From Amycolatopsis suaedae (GTDB lineage: Bacteria; Actinomycetota; Actinomycetes; Mycobacteriales; Pseudonocardiaceae): a stretch of DNA of 64,000 nucleotides. The stretch is taken from positions 62,001 through 126,000 of the forward strand of contig NZ_SFCC01000008.1 in NCBI RefSeq assembly GCF_004214935.1, in the 5' to 3' direction. Positions within the stretch are counted from its first letter, which is position 1. The number at the start of each line of letters is the position of its first letter. Below, piece by piece: positions 8,340 to 18,578 of this stretch. Below the pieces are notes generated by a model. The model ran no database searches and was not told where the DNA came from. It saw only the letters and a list, made by a program, of their open reading frames with translations. The translations under genes and the position numbers were made by a program.

Positions 8340-9654
8340 TTACGGCCTGCCGTGGCGGCGCAGAGAGCGCCCGGCGAGGGCGGTGCCGAACTCGCCGAGG
8401 TCGCCCGGGGCGGACGCCGCCAGCCGCCGCAGCGTCTGGGATCCCAGACGGGTTCGGGCGGGCAGTCCGGCCGCACCCGCGGCCAGTGCCGCACCCGCCA
8501 CCGCCAGCACCACGCCGAGCTGGGCATACCCGACGGTCAGCGCGAGCAGCACGGTCAGGAACACGCCGTACCCGATCACCCGCAGCCCGGCCCGGCGCAG
8601 TCGCGGTCCGCGCAGCAGCCGCAGTTCGCGCAGCCGCGCGAGCGCGGCGGCGTCCAGCCGGGCGGGGTCGATCCGCAGCTCGCTCAGGCGCACCGTTCGC
8701 GCAGAGCCGAACACCTCGCCGGCCACGGCCCGGTCGATCCCGGTCAGCTCCCCGGCGTCGCGCAGGGTGAGTGTCCAGTCGGCCAGACCGTCGGCGGTGC
8801 GGTGCCCGGTGACCTCCACCAGGCCACGGTCGCGCAGGTTAGCCACGGTCAGGGCGACGTCGACCCCGTCGACCCTGCCGGTGGCCAGCGCGCCAGCCAG
8901 TCCCGGCGGCGGATCGTGGCCCCGCACCGGACTGTCTGCGATACCAGACAAGGAACGCGGCCCCGGCCAGCAACAGCACGCCGAGCCCGGCCCACGCCGC
9001 GACGACCGGCGGCGTCGCCAGGAACGCCCCGGCCAGCGAGTCCTCCGGAACCAGCCGCTCGGTGACCGGCACCGAGCCGTCCGGCAGATCGACGCCGACG
9101 GTCAGCGCCGCCCCGGCCGGCAGGTTGCGGTGGTTGACCCGGGTCAGCCCCGCGTGGTCTGTCTGGGCGGCCAGACACGGCCCGCCCGCCGCGTCGCAGC
9201 GGATTCCGCTGGGGATCTTCGGCGCCGCCAGCGACGCGCGGACGAACTTCAGCTCGGCGTCCCAGCCGGAAGCGACGTCCCAGTTCAGCCGGGGCCCACC
9301 GGCGCCCCGCGACACGGCACCGTCCACTGTGTACCGGACGATGGATGTCCCCGGTCGCAGCCGTACGGTCAGCGTCTCGTCGGTCAGCTCGGCCTCGCCG
9401 GCACCCTCGATGCTGATGTCTCGGATCCCAGACAGCCGGTCGCGGTGACCGCCGGCCGGTTCGCGCAGCCGCAGGACCCTGGTCATCTCCCGGTCGGCGG
9501 GTACGGCCACCGCCTCGGCGACCGACAGCGTCCCGTCCCGCTCCACCCGCAGCTCGACCTCGGCGCTCTGCGACAGGGTCGGCAACGGCGGCGTGCCCGG
9601 TCCGGTGCCGCCCACGAGCAGCGGCACCGTCAGTGCGATGGCAGCCAGGATCAC
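8340..9654 (-). pseudogene. DUF2207 membrane protein, interrupted by a frameshift near 8940
   Basis: Two frames together make one DUF2207 protein. The first (GTG 9654, GTGA overlap with the upstream paralogue) encodes a signal-like helix (ILAAIALTVPLLVGG), a DUF2207 extracytoplasmic domain and a helix ending LLLAGAAFLVWYRRQ. It then runs out of frame to a stop at 8839. The next frame, shifted by +1 and open from about 8951 to 8340, supplies the cytoplasmic part (RVDGVDVALTVANLRDRGLVEV) and further helices (VIGYGVFLTVLLALTVGY), matching the intact paralogue next door. A one-base insertion or two-base deletion explains it. The change lies at the palindrome GTCTGCGATACCAGAC (8934-8949). A sequencing error or recoding remain possible. 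Confidence 0.75.
8434..8449. repeat. Coding-region palindrome GTCTGGGATCCCAGAC (reference copy of 16)
   Basis: This is a perfect 16-bp palindrome inside the frameshifted DUF2207 gene. Close variants of the form GTCT-N8-AGAC (one arm mismatch allowed) start at 7162, 8434, 8934, 9161, 9418, 32348, 32721, 32870, 34776, 35277, 36382, 42000, 42708, 42868, 43078 and 43215. All are within genes and all three codon frames are used (LGSET in one protein, RISD in another, VWDTR in a third), so the conserved thing is the DNA and not the peptide. Confidence 0.8.
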
Positions 9655-11402
9655 CGGAGTGAACGCAGGTGGGCGGACTCGGCGAGAACGCCGTCCAGCG
9701 TGGTCAGCAGCGCGGGCAGGTGGGTGCCGAGCCGCCGCAGGTCGCGGTCGCTCTCCAGCCCGCCGAACCAGTACAGCCCTCCCGCCCCGTCCGCGGTCGG
9801 GTCGAGCCGGGCGAACCGGCCGAGCCAGCCCTCCGTCTCACCCAGCACCACCGCGTAGGGCAGCGACCGGGAGAACACCAGTTCCCGGTCCGCGGCCGGC
9901 ACGTCGTCGGGGGACACCGTGTGCAGGTACTCGGCGAGCCCACGCACCTGGGGCACCAGCGCCCGGCCCCGGGCAGTGCGTGCGGGCAGCAGGATCGAGC
10001 CCGCGGCAACGGCGATCCCGGCGAGCACGACGGCGACGCCGGCGAGCGCATGACCGACGGTGAGCGCGAGCACGACCGTCGCCGCCACCCCGGCCAGCGC
10101 GAGCGCCGCACCGATCCAGGTGCCCGCGCTCCAGGCCGCGCCGGGGTGCCTGGAGAACCAGCGGCGGTGCACCACGTCGGCGTACAGGGCGGTGTCGGCA
10201 GCGGACAGGTCGACGCCCCGCGACCGCAGCTCGGACAGCAGCACCGCGTCGGTACCGCCGGGCAGCAGCGCCTCGTAGACCGCCCGCTCGTACGGGTGCA
10301 GGTCGTCGTCGGGCGGGTTGCGGCGGGCCAGCCGCCAGTCGGTGACACCGTCGGCGTCGCGGACCGGGGCCACCCACAGGTAGTTGCGGACGGCGAGATC
10401 GACCACGGTGGCGCTGACGTCGACCACGTCGACCGTGCCGTCGATCACGGTGCCCACCTGACCGGGCAGGATCCCGTCCGGCGAGGCGAAGTAGACCCGG
10501 TCTCCTTCCCGCAGCAGCACCTCCAGCCGCGCGGCGGGCGCCGCGACCGCACCGGAGTCGCGCCTGCGGGCGACCAGCAGGTAGCCGAACCAGCCAAGGA
10601 TGCCGAGCGCCGCGACCCCGAGCCCGATCGCGGCGGGCACGGTGAAGTCGAACGCGTTCGCCAGGCCGGGCACGTCCGCGAACCGGGCGGTGGCGGGGGC
10701 GGTGCCCGCCGGCAGCGTGACCGCGAGCTCGATCCGCTGCCCCGGTTCCAGCCCGCTGTGGGCGAACCGGATCACGCCGGAGTGGTCGACCTCGGCGAGC
10801 GCGCACTGCAGGCCGCTGCCCGGCGGCCCGGCAAGGCAGCGCACCGAGGAGGTCTGCTGGACGGGCGCCACGAAGGAGCCGGTGACGGCAGGCAGCACGT
10901 GGTTCCAGCCACTGACCGACGGCCAGCGCACCTCCTGCTGCCCGGCGGTGTCGGCGACGGCGCCCTCCACGACGTACCGCACGGTCGTGGTGCCCTGGCC
11001 GGCCCGGACGCGCAGCGTCTCGCCGTCGGCCTCGGCACTTCCGGCGCCCTCGGCGGTGACGTCGCGGACGGTGTACACCCGGTCAGTCTCGTCGTCGTTG
11101 GGGACACGCAGGTTCGCGGTGCGCTCCAGCTGCTGTGCGCCCGGCACGGTGATGGTCTCGGTGACGGCGAGGGTGCCGTCCCGCCCGACCTTGAACGCGA
11201 CGTCGACGCTCAGCCCACCGGGCGCCGGCTGCCGTCCGACGGCCTCGTCCGGACGCGAGGGCACCGGCAGATCCGGCGGAGCGGACTCCACCGAGGGGCC
11301 GCCCTCCGGACCGTCCGGAATGGACGACTGAGCATGCGCTGCCGCTCCGGTCAGGACGGTCAGTGTGACGACCGCCGCGAACACCCCCACCTTCCTGAGC
11401 AC
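9651..11402 (-). CDS. DUF2207 domain membrane protein
   Basis: 583 residues. A signal peptide (VLRKVGVFAAVVTLTVLTGAAAHAQ) leads into an extracytoplasmic DUF2207 domain of the YciQ type, then a membrane helix (about IGLGVAALGILGWFGYLLVARRR), a cytoplasmic winged-helix-like stretch (YERAVYEALLPGGTDAVLLSELRSRGVDLS) and a pair of helices near IGAALALAGVAATVVLAL. GTG 11402 was chosen because the signal peptide starts there; the frame is open further upstream with no supporting features. The function of this family is not known. The second, frameshifted copy follows with a GTGA overlap, so the pair is translated together. Confidence 0.88.
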   Translation of the reverse strand: MLRKVGVFAAVVTLTVLTGAAAHAQSSIPDGPEGGPSVESAPPDLPVPSRPDEAVGRQPAPGGLSVDVAFKVGRDGTLAVTETITVPGAQQLERTANLRVPNDDETDRVYTVRDVTAEGAGSAEADGETLRVRAGQGTTTVRYVVEGAVADTAGQQEVRWPSVSGWNHVLPAVTGSFVAPVQQTSSVRCLAGPPGSGLQCALAEVDHSGVIRFAHSGLEPGQRIELAVTLPAGTAPATARFADVPGLANAFDFTVPAAIGLGVAALGILGWFGYLLVARRRDSGAVAAPAARLEVLLREGDRVYFASPDGILPGQVGTVIDGTVDVVDVSATVVDLAVRNYLWVAPVRDADGVTDWRLARRNPPDDDLHPYERAVYEALLPGGTDAVLLSELRSRGVDLSAADTALYADVVHRRWFSRHPGAAWSAGTWIGAALALAGVAATVVLALTVGHALAGVAVVLAGIAVAAGSILLPARTARGRALVPQVRGLAEYLHTVSPDDVPAADRELVFSRSLPYAVVLGETEGWLGRFARLDPTADGAGGLYWFGGLESDRDLRRLGTHLPALLTTLDGVLAESAHLRSLR

Positions 11403-11506
11403 GGTGTCAGACCCTAGACCACGCGCGGCTATGCTGCGGCCACAACCGGTGAAGTCACACCCCCGCTGGGCCGCGGGCCGCGTCGGCCGGCGACGTCTCC
11501 TGACGG

Positions 11507-12337
11507 TCAGGACGGCGGCGCGAACGGGTCGTCCCCCGGCCGCCTGGCGACCTCGCTGCCGGGCAGGGTGACCGGAGGCGGAGGCGCGTACCGGGCGTGG
11601 GCACGGTTGCGCCGTTCGACGACCACCGCGGTCAGCACCGCCCACGGCGGGGCACCGGCTGGCGGCTGGGCCCCGATGCGTTCGGTCACCTCGGTCACCA
11701 GCTGCTCACCGAGATGCGCTCGCGCGTCCGGGTTGAGTTCGTGCCAGCGGCCGAGGAACTGCCGTGCCGACAGGGCGAGGTCGTCGGTCAGCCCGGACAG
11801 GTCGAGCTGCCCGGCCCACTGCGCCAGCGGCGGCGGCATGTACAGCGCCGCCCCCTCGAACTCGGCCGCGGGCACCCGGTCACGGACCACGACCGTCCCG
11901 GCGAGATAGTCACCGACACGCTTGCCCTGCGCCGACGCCAGCGACACGATCGTCGCCACCGCGCCGGCCATGCCCAGCGCCCAGAAGTCGACGAAGAACC
12001 CCGCGAGACCACGGGTGAGGGCGTGCCGGAACCGGATCGGGCCGCCGTCGTCGCGCACCACACGCAGCCCGAGCGCCATCTTGCCCAGCGTGCGCCCGCC
12101 GGTCAGTCCCTCCAGCAGCACGGGATAGCCCACCAGCGTCAGCACGACGATCACCAGGGTGAGCGTGATCCGCAGCGCCTGGTCGGCGTCGACGGTGGCG
12201 ATCGTGGTGAACAGGAACAGCACCAGAAACGCCGCGAGCTGCACCAGCAGATCCAGCAGGAACGCCAGGCACCGCGACGGCACTCTCGCCAGCCGCAGCT
12301 CCAGCACCACCGCCTCGCCGGTCACCAGGTCCGACAT
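11507..12337 (-). CDS. RDD family membrane protein
   Basis: 276 residues. The RDD domain is in the first half: VPSRCLAFLLDLLVQ (the R-D-D-type first helix), a second helix LTLVIVVLTLVGYPVLLEGLTGGRTLGKMALGLRVV (TLGK-x-x-x-GLRVV is the family hallmark) and a third near FVDFWALGMAGAVATIVS. The C-terminal part is soluble and basic. RDD proteins are thought to be transport-related, but the role here is unknown. ATG 12337 has a GGAG 6 nt upstream. It is divergent from the SpoIIM-like gene; RDD, SpoIIM and DUF58/MoxR genes commonly cluster in actinomycetes. Confidence 0.88.
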   Translation of the reverse strand: MSDLVTGEAVVLELRLARVPSRCLAFLLDLLVQLAAFLVLFLFTTIATVDADQALRITLTLVIVVLTLVGYPVLLEGLTGGRTLGKMALGLRVVRDDGGPIRFRHALTRGLAGFFVDFWALGMAGAVATIVSLASAQGKRVGDYLAGTVVVRDRVPAAEFEGAALYMPPPLAQWAGQLDLSGLTDDLALSARQFLGRWHELNPDARAHLGEQLVTEVTERIGAQPPAGAPPWAVLTAVVVERRNRAHARYAPPPPVTLPGSEVARRPGDDPFAPPS

Positions 12338-12408
12338 CGCACTCCATCCCGTGTCCGGCACTCCCCCTGCTCAAGGGTAGTAGGGTGCGGCCTGAACAGG
12401 GGGTGACC

Positions 12409-13413
12409 GTGGACGTCGACGTCTTCGTCGCGGCACATCGCGCGGAGTGGGATCGCCTCGCCGAACTGGTCAGGGCCCGGACACTGCGTGGCCGGGAGGC
12501 CGACGAGCTGGTGCGGCTCTACCAGCGCACCGGAACCCACCTGTCGATCCTGCGGTCCCGCGCTCCCGATCCCGCGCTGCTGGCGCGGTTGTCCGGCCTG
12601 CTCGCCCGTGCCCGCGCGGCGATCGCGGGCACGCACACCCCGGCGTGGCGGGAGTTCGGCCTGTTCTTCGCCCGCCGCTTTCCCGCCGCGCTGTACCGGT
12701 CCTGGCGCTGGTGGGTACCGGCCGCGCTGATCTCCCTGCTGGTCGGCGGCGCGATCGCGGCCTGGGTGGCGGCCAGTCCCGACGTGCAGGCGAGCGTCGC
12801 GGCGCCGGAGGAGATCCGGCGGCTGACCCAGCCGGGCGGCGACTTCGAGAGCTACTACAGCAGCGATCCCGCCGGTTCGTTCGCCGCGCGGGTGTGGACC
12901 AACAACGCCTGGGTGGCCGCGGGCTGCCTGCTGCTCGGCGTGCTGCTCGGCATCCCGGTCGTCTACATCCTGTTCATGAACATGCTCAACGTCGGCGTGT
13001 CCGGCGGGCTGATGGCCTCGGTCGGCCGGTTCGACATCTTCCTCGGCCTGATCACCCCGCACGGGCTGCTGGAGCTGACGGCGGTGTTCGTCGCCGCGGG
13101 GGCCGGTCTCAAACTCGGCTGGACCGTGGTGAACCCGGGACCGCTGACCCGTGCGCGGGCGCTGGCGGTCGAAGGCCGCACCGTGGTGGCGATGGCGCTC
13201 GGGCTGGCCTGCGTGCTGCTGGTGTCCGGGATCATCGAGGCGTTCGTGACCCCGTCCGGGCTGCCGACCTGGGCCCGGGTCGGCATCGGCGTGGCCGCCG
13301 AGCTGGCTTTCCTGGCCTACGTGTTCATCCTCGGCAGGCGGGCGCACCGCGCGGGTGAACGGGCCGATCTGGACGACGACCTGGCGGGCCACACCGCCCC
13401 GGCCGCGGGCTGA
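12409..13413 (+). CDS. Stage II sporulation protein M (SpoIIM)-like membrane protein
   Basis: 334 residues. A helical soluble N-terminus (VDVDVFVAAHRAEWDRLAELV) is followed by at least five membrane helices, among them WWVPAALISLLVGGAIAAWVA, NAWVAAGCLLLGVLLGIPVVYIL, FLGLITPHGLLELTAVFVAAGAGLKLG and VAMALGLACVLLVSGIIEAF. The motif ITPHGLLEL is the family's most recognisable stretch. GTG 12409 is taken because AGGGGG lies about 5 nt before it and family proteins start this way; GTG 12385 and 12403 are alternatives. It ends 9 bp from the converging DUF58 gene. Despite the name, no sporulation role should be assumed. Confidence 0.85.
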   Translation: MDVDVFVAAHRAEWDRLAELVRARTLRGREADELVRLYQRTGTHLSILRSRAPDPALLARLSGLLARARAAIAGTHTPAWREFGLFFARRFPAALYRSWRWWVPAALISLLVGGAIAAWVAASPDVQASVAAPEEIRRLTQPGGDFESYYSSDPAGSFAARVWTNNAWVAAGCLLLGVLLGIPVVYILFMNMLNVGVSGGLMASVGRFDIFLGLITPHGLLELTAVFVAAGAGLKLGWTVVNPGPLTRARALAVEGRTVVAMALGLACVLLVSGIIEAFVTPSGLPTWARVGIGVAAELAFLAYVFILGRRAHRAGERADLDDDLAGHTAPAAG

Positions 13414-13422
13414 CGCCTTCCG

Positions 13423-14718
13423 CTACAGCCGGCCGGCGGCCTTGAGCGCCAGGTAACGGTCGGCCAGTGCGGGAGCCAGCTCCGCGGGGACCGCGTCCAC
13501 GACCTCCACGCCGCGGCGTGCCAGCAGGGCGGTGACCCCGCGCCGGTCGGCCAGCTCACCCTCGGCGGCCGCCGCGCCGTAGACCGCGGCACCGTCGCCC
13601 CGCCCCGCCGCCAGCTCCGCCACCCGCGGGTCGGCGACGGCGGCGACGATCACCTGATGCCGCGCTGTGAGCGCACCCAGCACCGGCAGCAGCCCGGCCC
13701 GCAGCGGCTCGGCGTCCAGGCCGGTCAGCAACACGACCAGCGACCGCCTGCCCGCGCGGCGCAGCACCTCGCCGACCATCCCCTGCGCGTCGGACTCCAC
13801 CAGCGCGGGCTCGACCGTCGCCATCGCGCCGACCAGCGCGGGCAGCAGCTCCGACGCCGACGCACCTTGCACCGACGCCCGCACCGCCCGGTCGTAGGCC
13901 AGCAGGTCGACGCGGTCGCCGGCCCTGGCGGCCAGCGCGCCGAGCAGCAGCGCCGCGTCCATCGACGCGTCCAGCCGCGGCGCGTCACCGACCCGCCCCG
14001 CCGAGGTACGGCCGGTGTCCAGCACGACCACCAGCCGCCGGTCGCGTTCGGGCTGCCAGGTCCGGACCATCACGTCGGTCGCACGCGCGGACGCCCGCCA
14101 GTCGATGGACCGCACGTCGTCGCCGATCACGTACTCACGCAGCGAGTCGAACTCCGTGCCCTGCCCGCGTACCCGGATGGCCTGCCGCCCGTCCAGCTGC
14201 CGCAGCCGGGCCAGCCGGGACGGCAGGTGCCTGCGGCTGGTGAACGGCGGCAGCGCGCGCACCGTCCACGGCACGGCGTGCGAACCCTGCCGTGCGGCCA
14301 GCCCGAGCGGCCCGGTGGACCGGACCGTCACCCGGTGCGCCGGCCGGTCGCCGCGGCGAACAGGCCGCAGCCGCAGCACGATGCGCCTCGCCTCACCCGG
14401 CGGCACGTCGACGGCGTGCCGGTCGGTCTCGACGCCGGCGCTGGGCTGCCACGCGTCCCGCAGCATCCCGCGCACCCGCCGCCTGCCCGGGTTGCGCACG
14501 GTCAGCACCACCTCGGCCGTCTCGCCGAGCCGTACGGCGGTGTCACCGGCCCGGCTCAGCACCAGCCCGCGAACCCCGCCTGCCAGCAGCAGGTCGACGG
14601 CGACGCCGAGCACCACCACCGCGGTCACCGCGAGGACACCGGCCCAGCTCGGCAGCACCAGCCCGACGAGCAGCACGCCGGCCAGCGCGACCAGCCCGGC
14701 CCTTCCGGTGAGCGCCAT
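13423..14718 (-). CDS. DUF58 domain-containing protein
   Basis: 431 residues. Two N-terminal membrane helices (VALAGVLLVGLVLPSW and GVLAVTAVVVLGVAVDLLLAGG) precede a beta-rich region and the DUF58 core REYVIGDDVRSIDWRASAR, continued by a von Willebrand A-like domain (RRLVVVLDTGRTSAG). DUF58 proteins are the usual partners of MoxR AAA ATPases and are thought to act in assembly or maturation of protein complexes at the envelope. It starts 3 nt after the moxR stop and is the last gene of a five-gene operon. Confidence 0.92.
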   Translation of the reverse strand: MALTGRAGLVALAGVLLVGLVLPSWAGVLAVTAVVVLGVAVDLLLAGGVRGLVLSRAGDTAVRLGETAEVVLTVRNPGRRRVRGMLRDAWQPSAGVETDRHAVDVPPGEARRIVLRLRPVRRGDRPAHRVTVRSTGPLGLAARQGSHAVPWTVRALPPFTSRRHLPSRLARLRQLDGRQAIRVRGQGTEFDSLREYVIGDDVRSIDWRASARATDVMVRTWQPERDRRLVVVLDTGRTSAGRVGDAPRLDASMDAALLLGALAARAGDRVDLLAYDRAVRASVQGASASELLPALVGAMATVEPALVESDAQGMVGEVLRRAGRRSLVVLLTGLDAEPLRAGLLPVLGALTARHQVIVAAVADPRVAELAAGRGDGAAVYGAAAAEGELADRRGVTALLARRGVEVVDAVPAELAPALADRYLALKAAGRL

Positions 14719-14721
14719 GGC

Positions 14722-15680
<959 letters not shown>

Positions 15681-15684
<4 letters not shown>

Positions 15685-16814
15685 GCGGTTACCTCCGTCT
15701 CGAGTGCGTCCAACCCGGCGGCGAGCCGGACGAGGTCGGCGTCGCCGGCCGGGGCCGGTCCGTACAGCAGGTGGGCCACCTCGGCCGGCGGCCGGGTGGT
15801 GCGGGCCGCCACGGCGGCGGCGACGGCGTCCGGCTCGGCGTCGGGCGGCAGGCCAAGCCGTGGCGCCAGCCGCGCGACGACGGCCGCGCGCAGCACCGCG
15901 GCCGCGTGGGCGGTGTCGCCGGACCGGCGGTACAGGCGGGCCCTGCCCTCGACCGTCTCGGCCGCCCGGACGACCACCGGCAGCGGCTCGGTGACCACCG
16001 GGCCGAGCCGCCGTGCCCGCCACAGTCCGAACAGGACGACGGCAACAGCGAGCTGGATCACGCCGAACACGATCCCGTCCGGCAGCAGGCCGGTGACCGT
16101 CTTCTCCTCGGCGGCCAAGTCGGGGTCGCCGGGCGTGGGCAGGTACCACACCAGCCGCGGCTGGCCGCCGAGCAGCCGCATCGCCAGCGCGGCGTTGCCG
16201 TTGTCGGCGATGCGCTCGTTGACCAGCGGTGTCCCGTCGCCGAGCAGAGTCACCGCCGCACCCGGTGGGTTCATCCGGCGTACGACGGTGTCCTCGTAGC
16301 AGGCGACGACGGCCGGATCCGTTGTCGCGTAGTGCAGGCCGCCGGTGTCGGCCTGCCCCGCCGCGACACCCGCCTCCAGTGCGCAGTCCGGCTGCCGCGC
16401 CGCGGGTTCGGCGGCTCCGGCCACGGCCACCTCTGGCAGCACCGCCGCGACCGTGCCCGGCCCGGCGCCGACCAGCACCAGTTCGCGGGCCGTCCGGGTG
16501 TACCCGGTGAGCCTGCCGTCCGGCACCAGGTCGGGCCGGGTGACCAGCAGGGTCGCCGGCGGGCCGCCGGCCAGCGCCCGCTCGGTGTCGGCGAGCGTGC
16601 GGGTGACCTCGACCCGCACGCCCTGCGCGGTCAGCAGCTCGGCCAGCGCGTGCGCGCCGTCGGGCCGGTAGGACTCCGGGGCCAGTTCCTCGGTGCTGTC
16701 ACCGCTGTTCAGCAACGCGGCCAGCAGGCTGACGGCCAGGATGATCGTGATGATCGCGGCGGGCAGCCGGACCCGCCGCCACAGCGCGACGGCGCCGGGC
16801 GAGATGGTGGTCAT
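15681..16814 (-). CDS. DUF4350 domain-containing membrane protein
   Basis: 377 residues. An N-terminal helix (RLPAAIITIILAVSLLAALL, about 17-36) leads to an extracytoplasmic DUF4350 domain (ESYRPDGAHALAELLTAQGVRVEVTRTL is its entry block) resembling a ThuA/GATase-like fold. A second helix lies at about 250-267 (GIVFGVIQLAVAVVLFGLW), and the soluble tail PVVVRAAETVEGRARLYRRSG is typical of the family. Overlaps the DUF4129 stop and the moxR start by 4 nt each. Role unknown; its constant linkage to MoxR/DUF58 suggests the same complex. Confidence 0.88.
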
Positions 16815-17425
16815 GCGGACACCGGCCGGGTCGCCCTGGCCCGGTCGTCGAGTGCGGCCAGCTCGCGGTAGCCGTCGGCGGTCGGCGCCCGGTCGCCGTA
16901 GTGGACCTCGTCGAACAGCCGGGCCGCGGCGGCGAGGTCGCCAGCCAGGTCCGGCAGCAGCCGGGCGGCGTCGCGCGCGGCCTCGTCGGCCGTGCGGCCG
17001 GACCGTTCGTCCAGGATGCCGCGCTCCTCCAGCCCGCGCACCAGTGCGCGGAACCGCTCACGCACAGCCGTTCCCAGGTCACCGGCGGCCAGGGCGGACT
17101 CGGCGGCGGCCCGGTGCTCCGCCGCGGTGCGGGCCTTCCCGGCGTACACCGGGGCGGCCACGCGGGCCCGTCCGCGCAGCGGGCCGACCCGCAGCCGCAC
17201 GGCCACCAGGACCACGACGAGGACGACCACCAGCACCAGCAGCCAGAACCAGCCGGCCTCCAGGCCGAGGATCGTCCCGGTGAGCAGGTCGGTGAACCGC
17301 TCGCCCAGCCAGTCGGCGGCCTGCTGCAGCCAGGACGGCTCGGCCGCGGCGTACCGGGGGTCGGTCAGCTCTTCGCGTGCCAGCCGGGCGGCCTCGTCGC
17401 GGTCCACGTCAACCGGGACCTCCAC
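16811..17425 (-). CDS. DUF4129 domain-containing protein
   Basis: 204 residues. One strong membrane helix (FWLLVLVVVLVVVLVAVRL, about 62-80) separates a short N-terminus (YAAAEPSWLQQAADWLGE) from a C-terminal cytoplasmic DUF4129 domain (AAESALAAGDLGTAVRERFRALVRGLEERGIL ... TADEAARDAA). GTG 17425 lies 2 nt after the stop of the preceding membrane protein gene. DUF4129 proteins are standard members of MoxR/DUF58 operons in actinomycetes; the function is not known. Confidence 0.85.
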   Translation of the reverse strand: MEVPVDVDRDEAARLAREELTDPRYAAAEPSWLQQAADWLGERFTDLLTGTILGLEAGWFWLLVLVVVLVVVLVAVRLRVGPLRGRARVAAPVYAGKARTAAEHRAAAESALAAGDLGTAVRERFRALVRGLEERGILDERSGRTADEAARDAARLLPDLAGDLAAAARLFDEVHYGDRAPTADGYRELAALDDRARATRPVSA

Positions 17426-17427
17426 GG

Positions 17428-18408
17428 CTAGATCCCCGCGGACCGCGCCAGCTGGATGTCCATGCCCTCCCGGCGCATCCGCTGGTCGATGTACACCAGC
17501 GAGGTGACCGCCGCGGTGAACGGCAGTGTGATGGTGCCGGCGATGACGCTGCCCAGCGACGGCAGGAGCTGGACGGCCAGCAGGTCGGCCAGGCTGTCCG
17601 AGTCGCTCACCGTGCTGATCCCGGCCAGTGCGCCGAACGGCAGGCCGATCACGAACGTGATCGCGTTGGTGATCACCCAGGCCAGCAGCAGGACGCCGAA
17701 GACCCGCCACCACGCGCCGCGCACCAGCACCGTCGACCGGCGGAACGACTCCATGATGGAGCCCTTCTCCAGCACCAGCGCCGGCGTGGCCAGCGCGAAC
17801 CACACGTACAGGAAGATGCCGGGGATGATGCAGAGGACCCCGCCGACGACCACCATCAGCAGGTACAGCACGCTGAGGCCGAGCAGCGGCAGGAACCGCG
17901 ACCGGGCCTCGGCCAGCGCCTCGCCGAACTTGATCGGCCTGCCCAGCACGGCGCGGCCGATCACCACGGTCAGCACGCCGGACAGGAACGTCGTGGCGAT
18001 GAACGTCAGCACCAGGAACGGCCCGTTGGTGATGGCGATGTTGGCGTAGAGGTCGCCGAGCGCGGACAGCATCTGCTCGGGGGTGGCCTGCGGGTCCGGC
18101 AGCGGCACGTCGTCGACGGCGGGCAGCAGCAGGAACAGGAAACCCAGGCCGAGCAGCTGGGTGACGGCGACCACCACCGCGGAGAAGCCCAGCATGATGC
18201 CCGGGTGCCTGCGGATCGTGGTGATCGAGCCGTCGAGGATCTCGGTCAGCCCGAGCGGCCGCAGCGGGATGACACCGGGTTTGCCGAGCCCGTGCGGGCT
18301 CCAGCCGCCCTGCCCGGGAGGCGGCGGGGCGGGCTGCGGCGGGTCGGCCGGCTTGTCGGCCTTGTCACCGGAGGAATCGGGGCTCGCCCACCCCTGCGAG
18401 TCGCTCAT
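17428..18408 (-). CDS. Polytopic membrane protein (glycerophosphodiester phosphodiesterase membrane-domain type)
   Basis: 326 residues. A proline-rich soluble N-terminus (DPPQPAPPPPGQGGW) leads into LRPLGLTEILDGSITTIRRHPGIMLGFS, the signature of a widespread actinobacterial membrane family related to the GPDPase membrane domain. About six helices follow, including LLGLSVLYLLMVVVGGVLCIIPGIFLYV. No catalytic domain is attached. It heads the DUF4129-DUF4350-MoxR-DUF58 operon. ATG 18408 is chosen for the MSDSQG start; an upstream in-frame start near 18438 is possible. Confidence 0.8.
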   Translation of the reverse strand: MSDSQGWASPDSSGDKADKPADPPQPAPPPPGQGGWSPHGLGKPGVIPLRPLGLTEILDGSITTIRRHPGIMLGFSAVVVAVTQLLGLGFLFLLLPAVDDVPLPDPQATPEQMLSALGDLYANIAITNGPFLVLTFIATTFLSGVLTVVIGRAVLGRPIKFGEALAEARSRFLPLLGLSVLYLLMVVVGGVLCIIPGIFLYVWFALATPALVLEKGSIMESFRRSTVLVRGAWWRVFGVLLLAWVITNAITFVIGLPFGALAGISTVSDSDSLADLLAVQLLPSLGSVIAGTITLPFTAAVTSLVYIDQRMRREGMDIQLARSAGI

Positions 18409-18578
18409 GTCGGTTGGCCTCTCTTCTCCCATCCCCACACGCTGCGCACACTGTGTCAGACCGGGCTGACCACCGCGAAGGCGCCCGGGGTGTGGCGATT
18501 GGCCCGATTGGCACCCCTGGCCGCCGGTCGCTGGTTATGCTTCATCGGACAGGCACGGCGATACGGGGACTGCACACG

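Noticed and set aside
8839..9654. Short DUF2207 protein as a complete gene
   Set aside because: After FLVWYRRQ the frame gives an Arg/Gly-rich tail, while the next frame holds the rest of the paralogue's homology, so a frameshift is the better reading.
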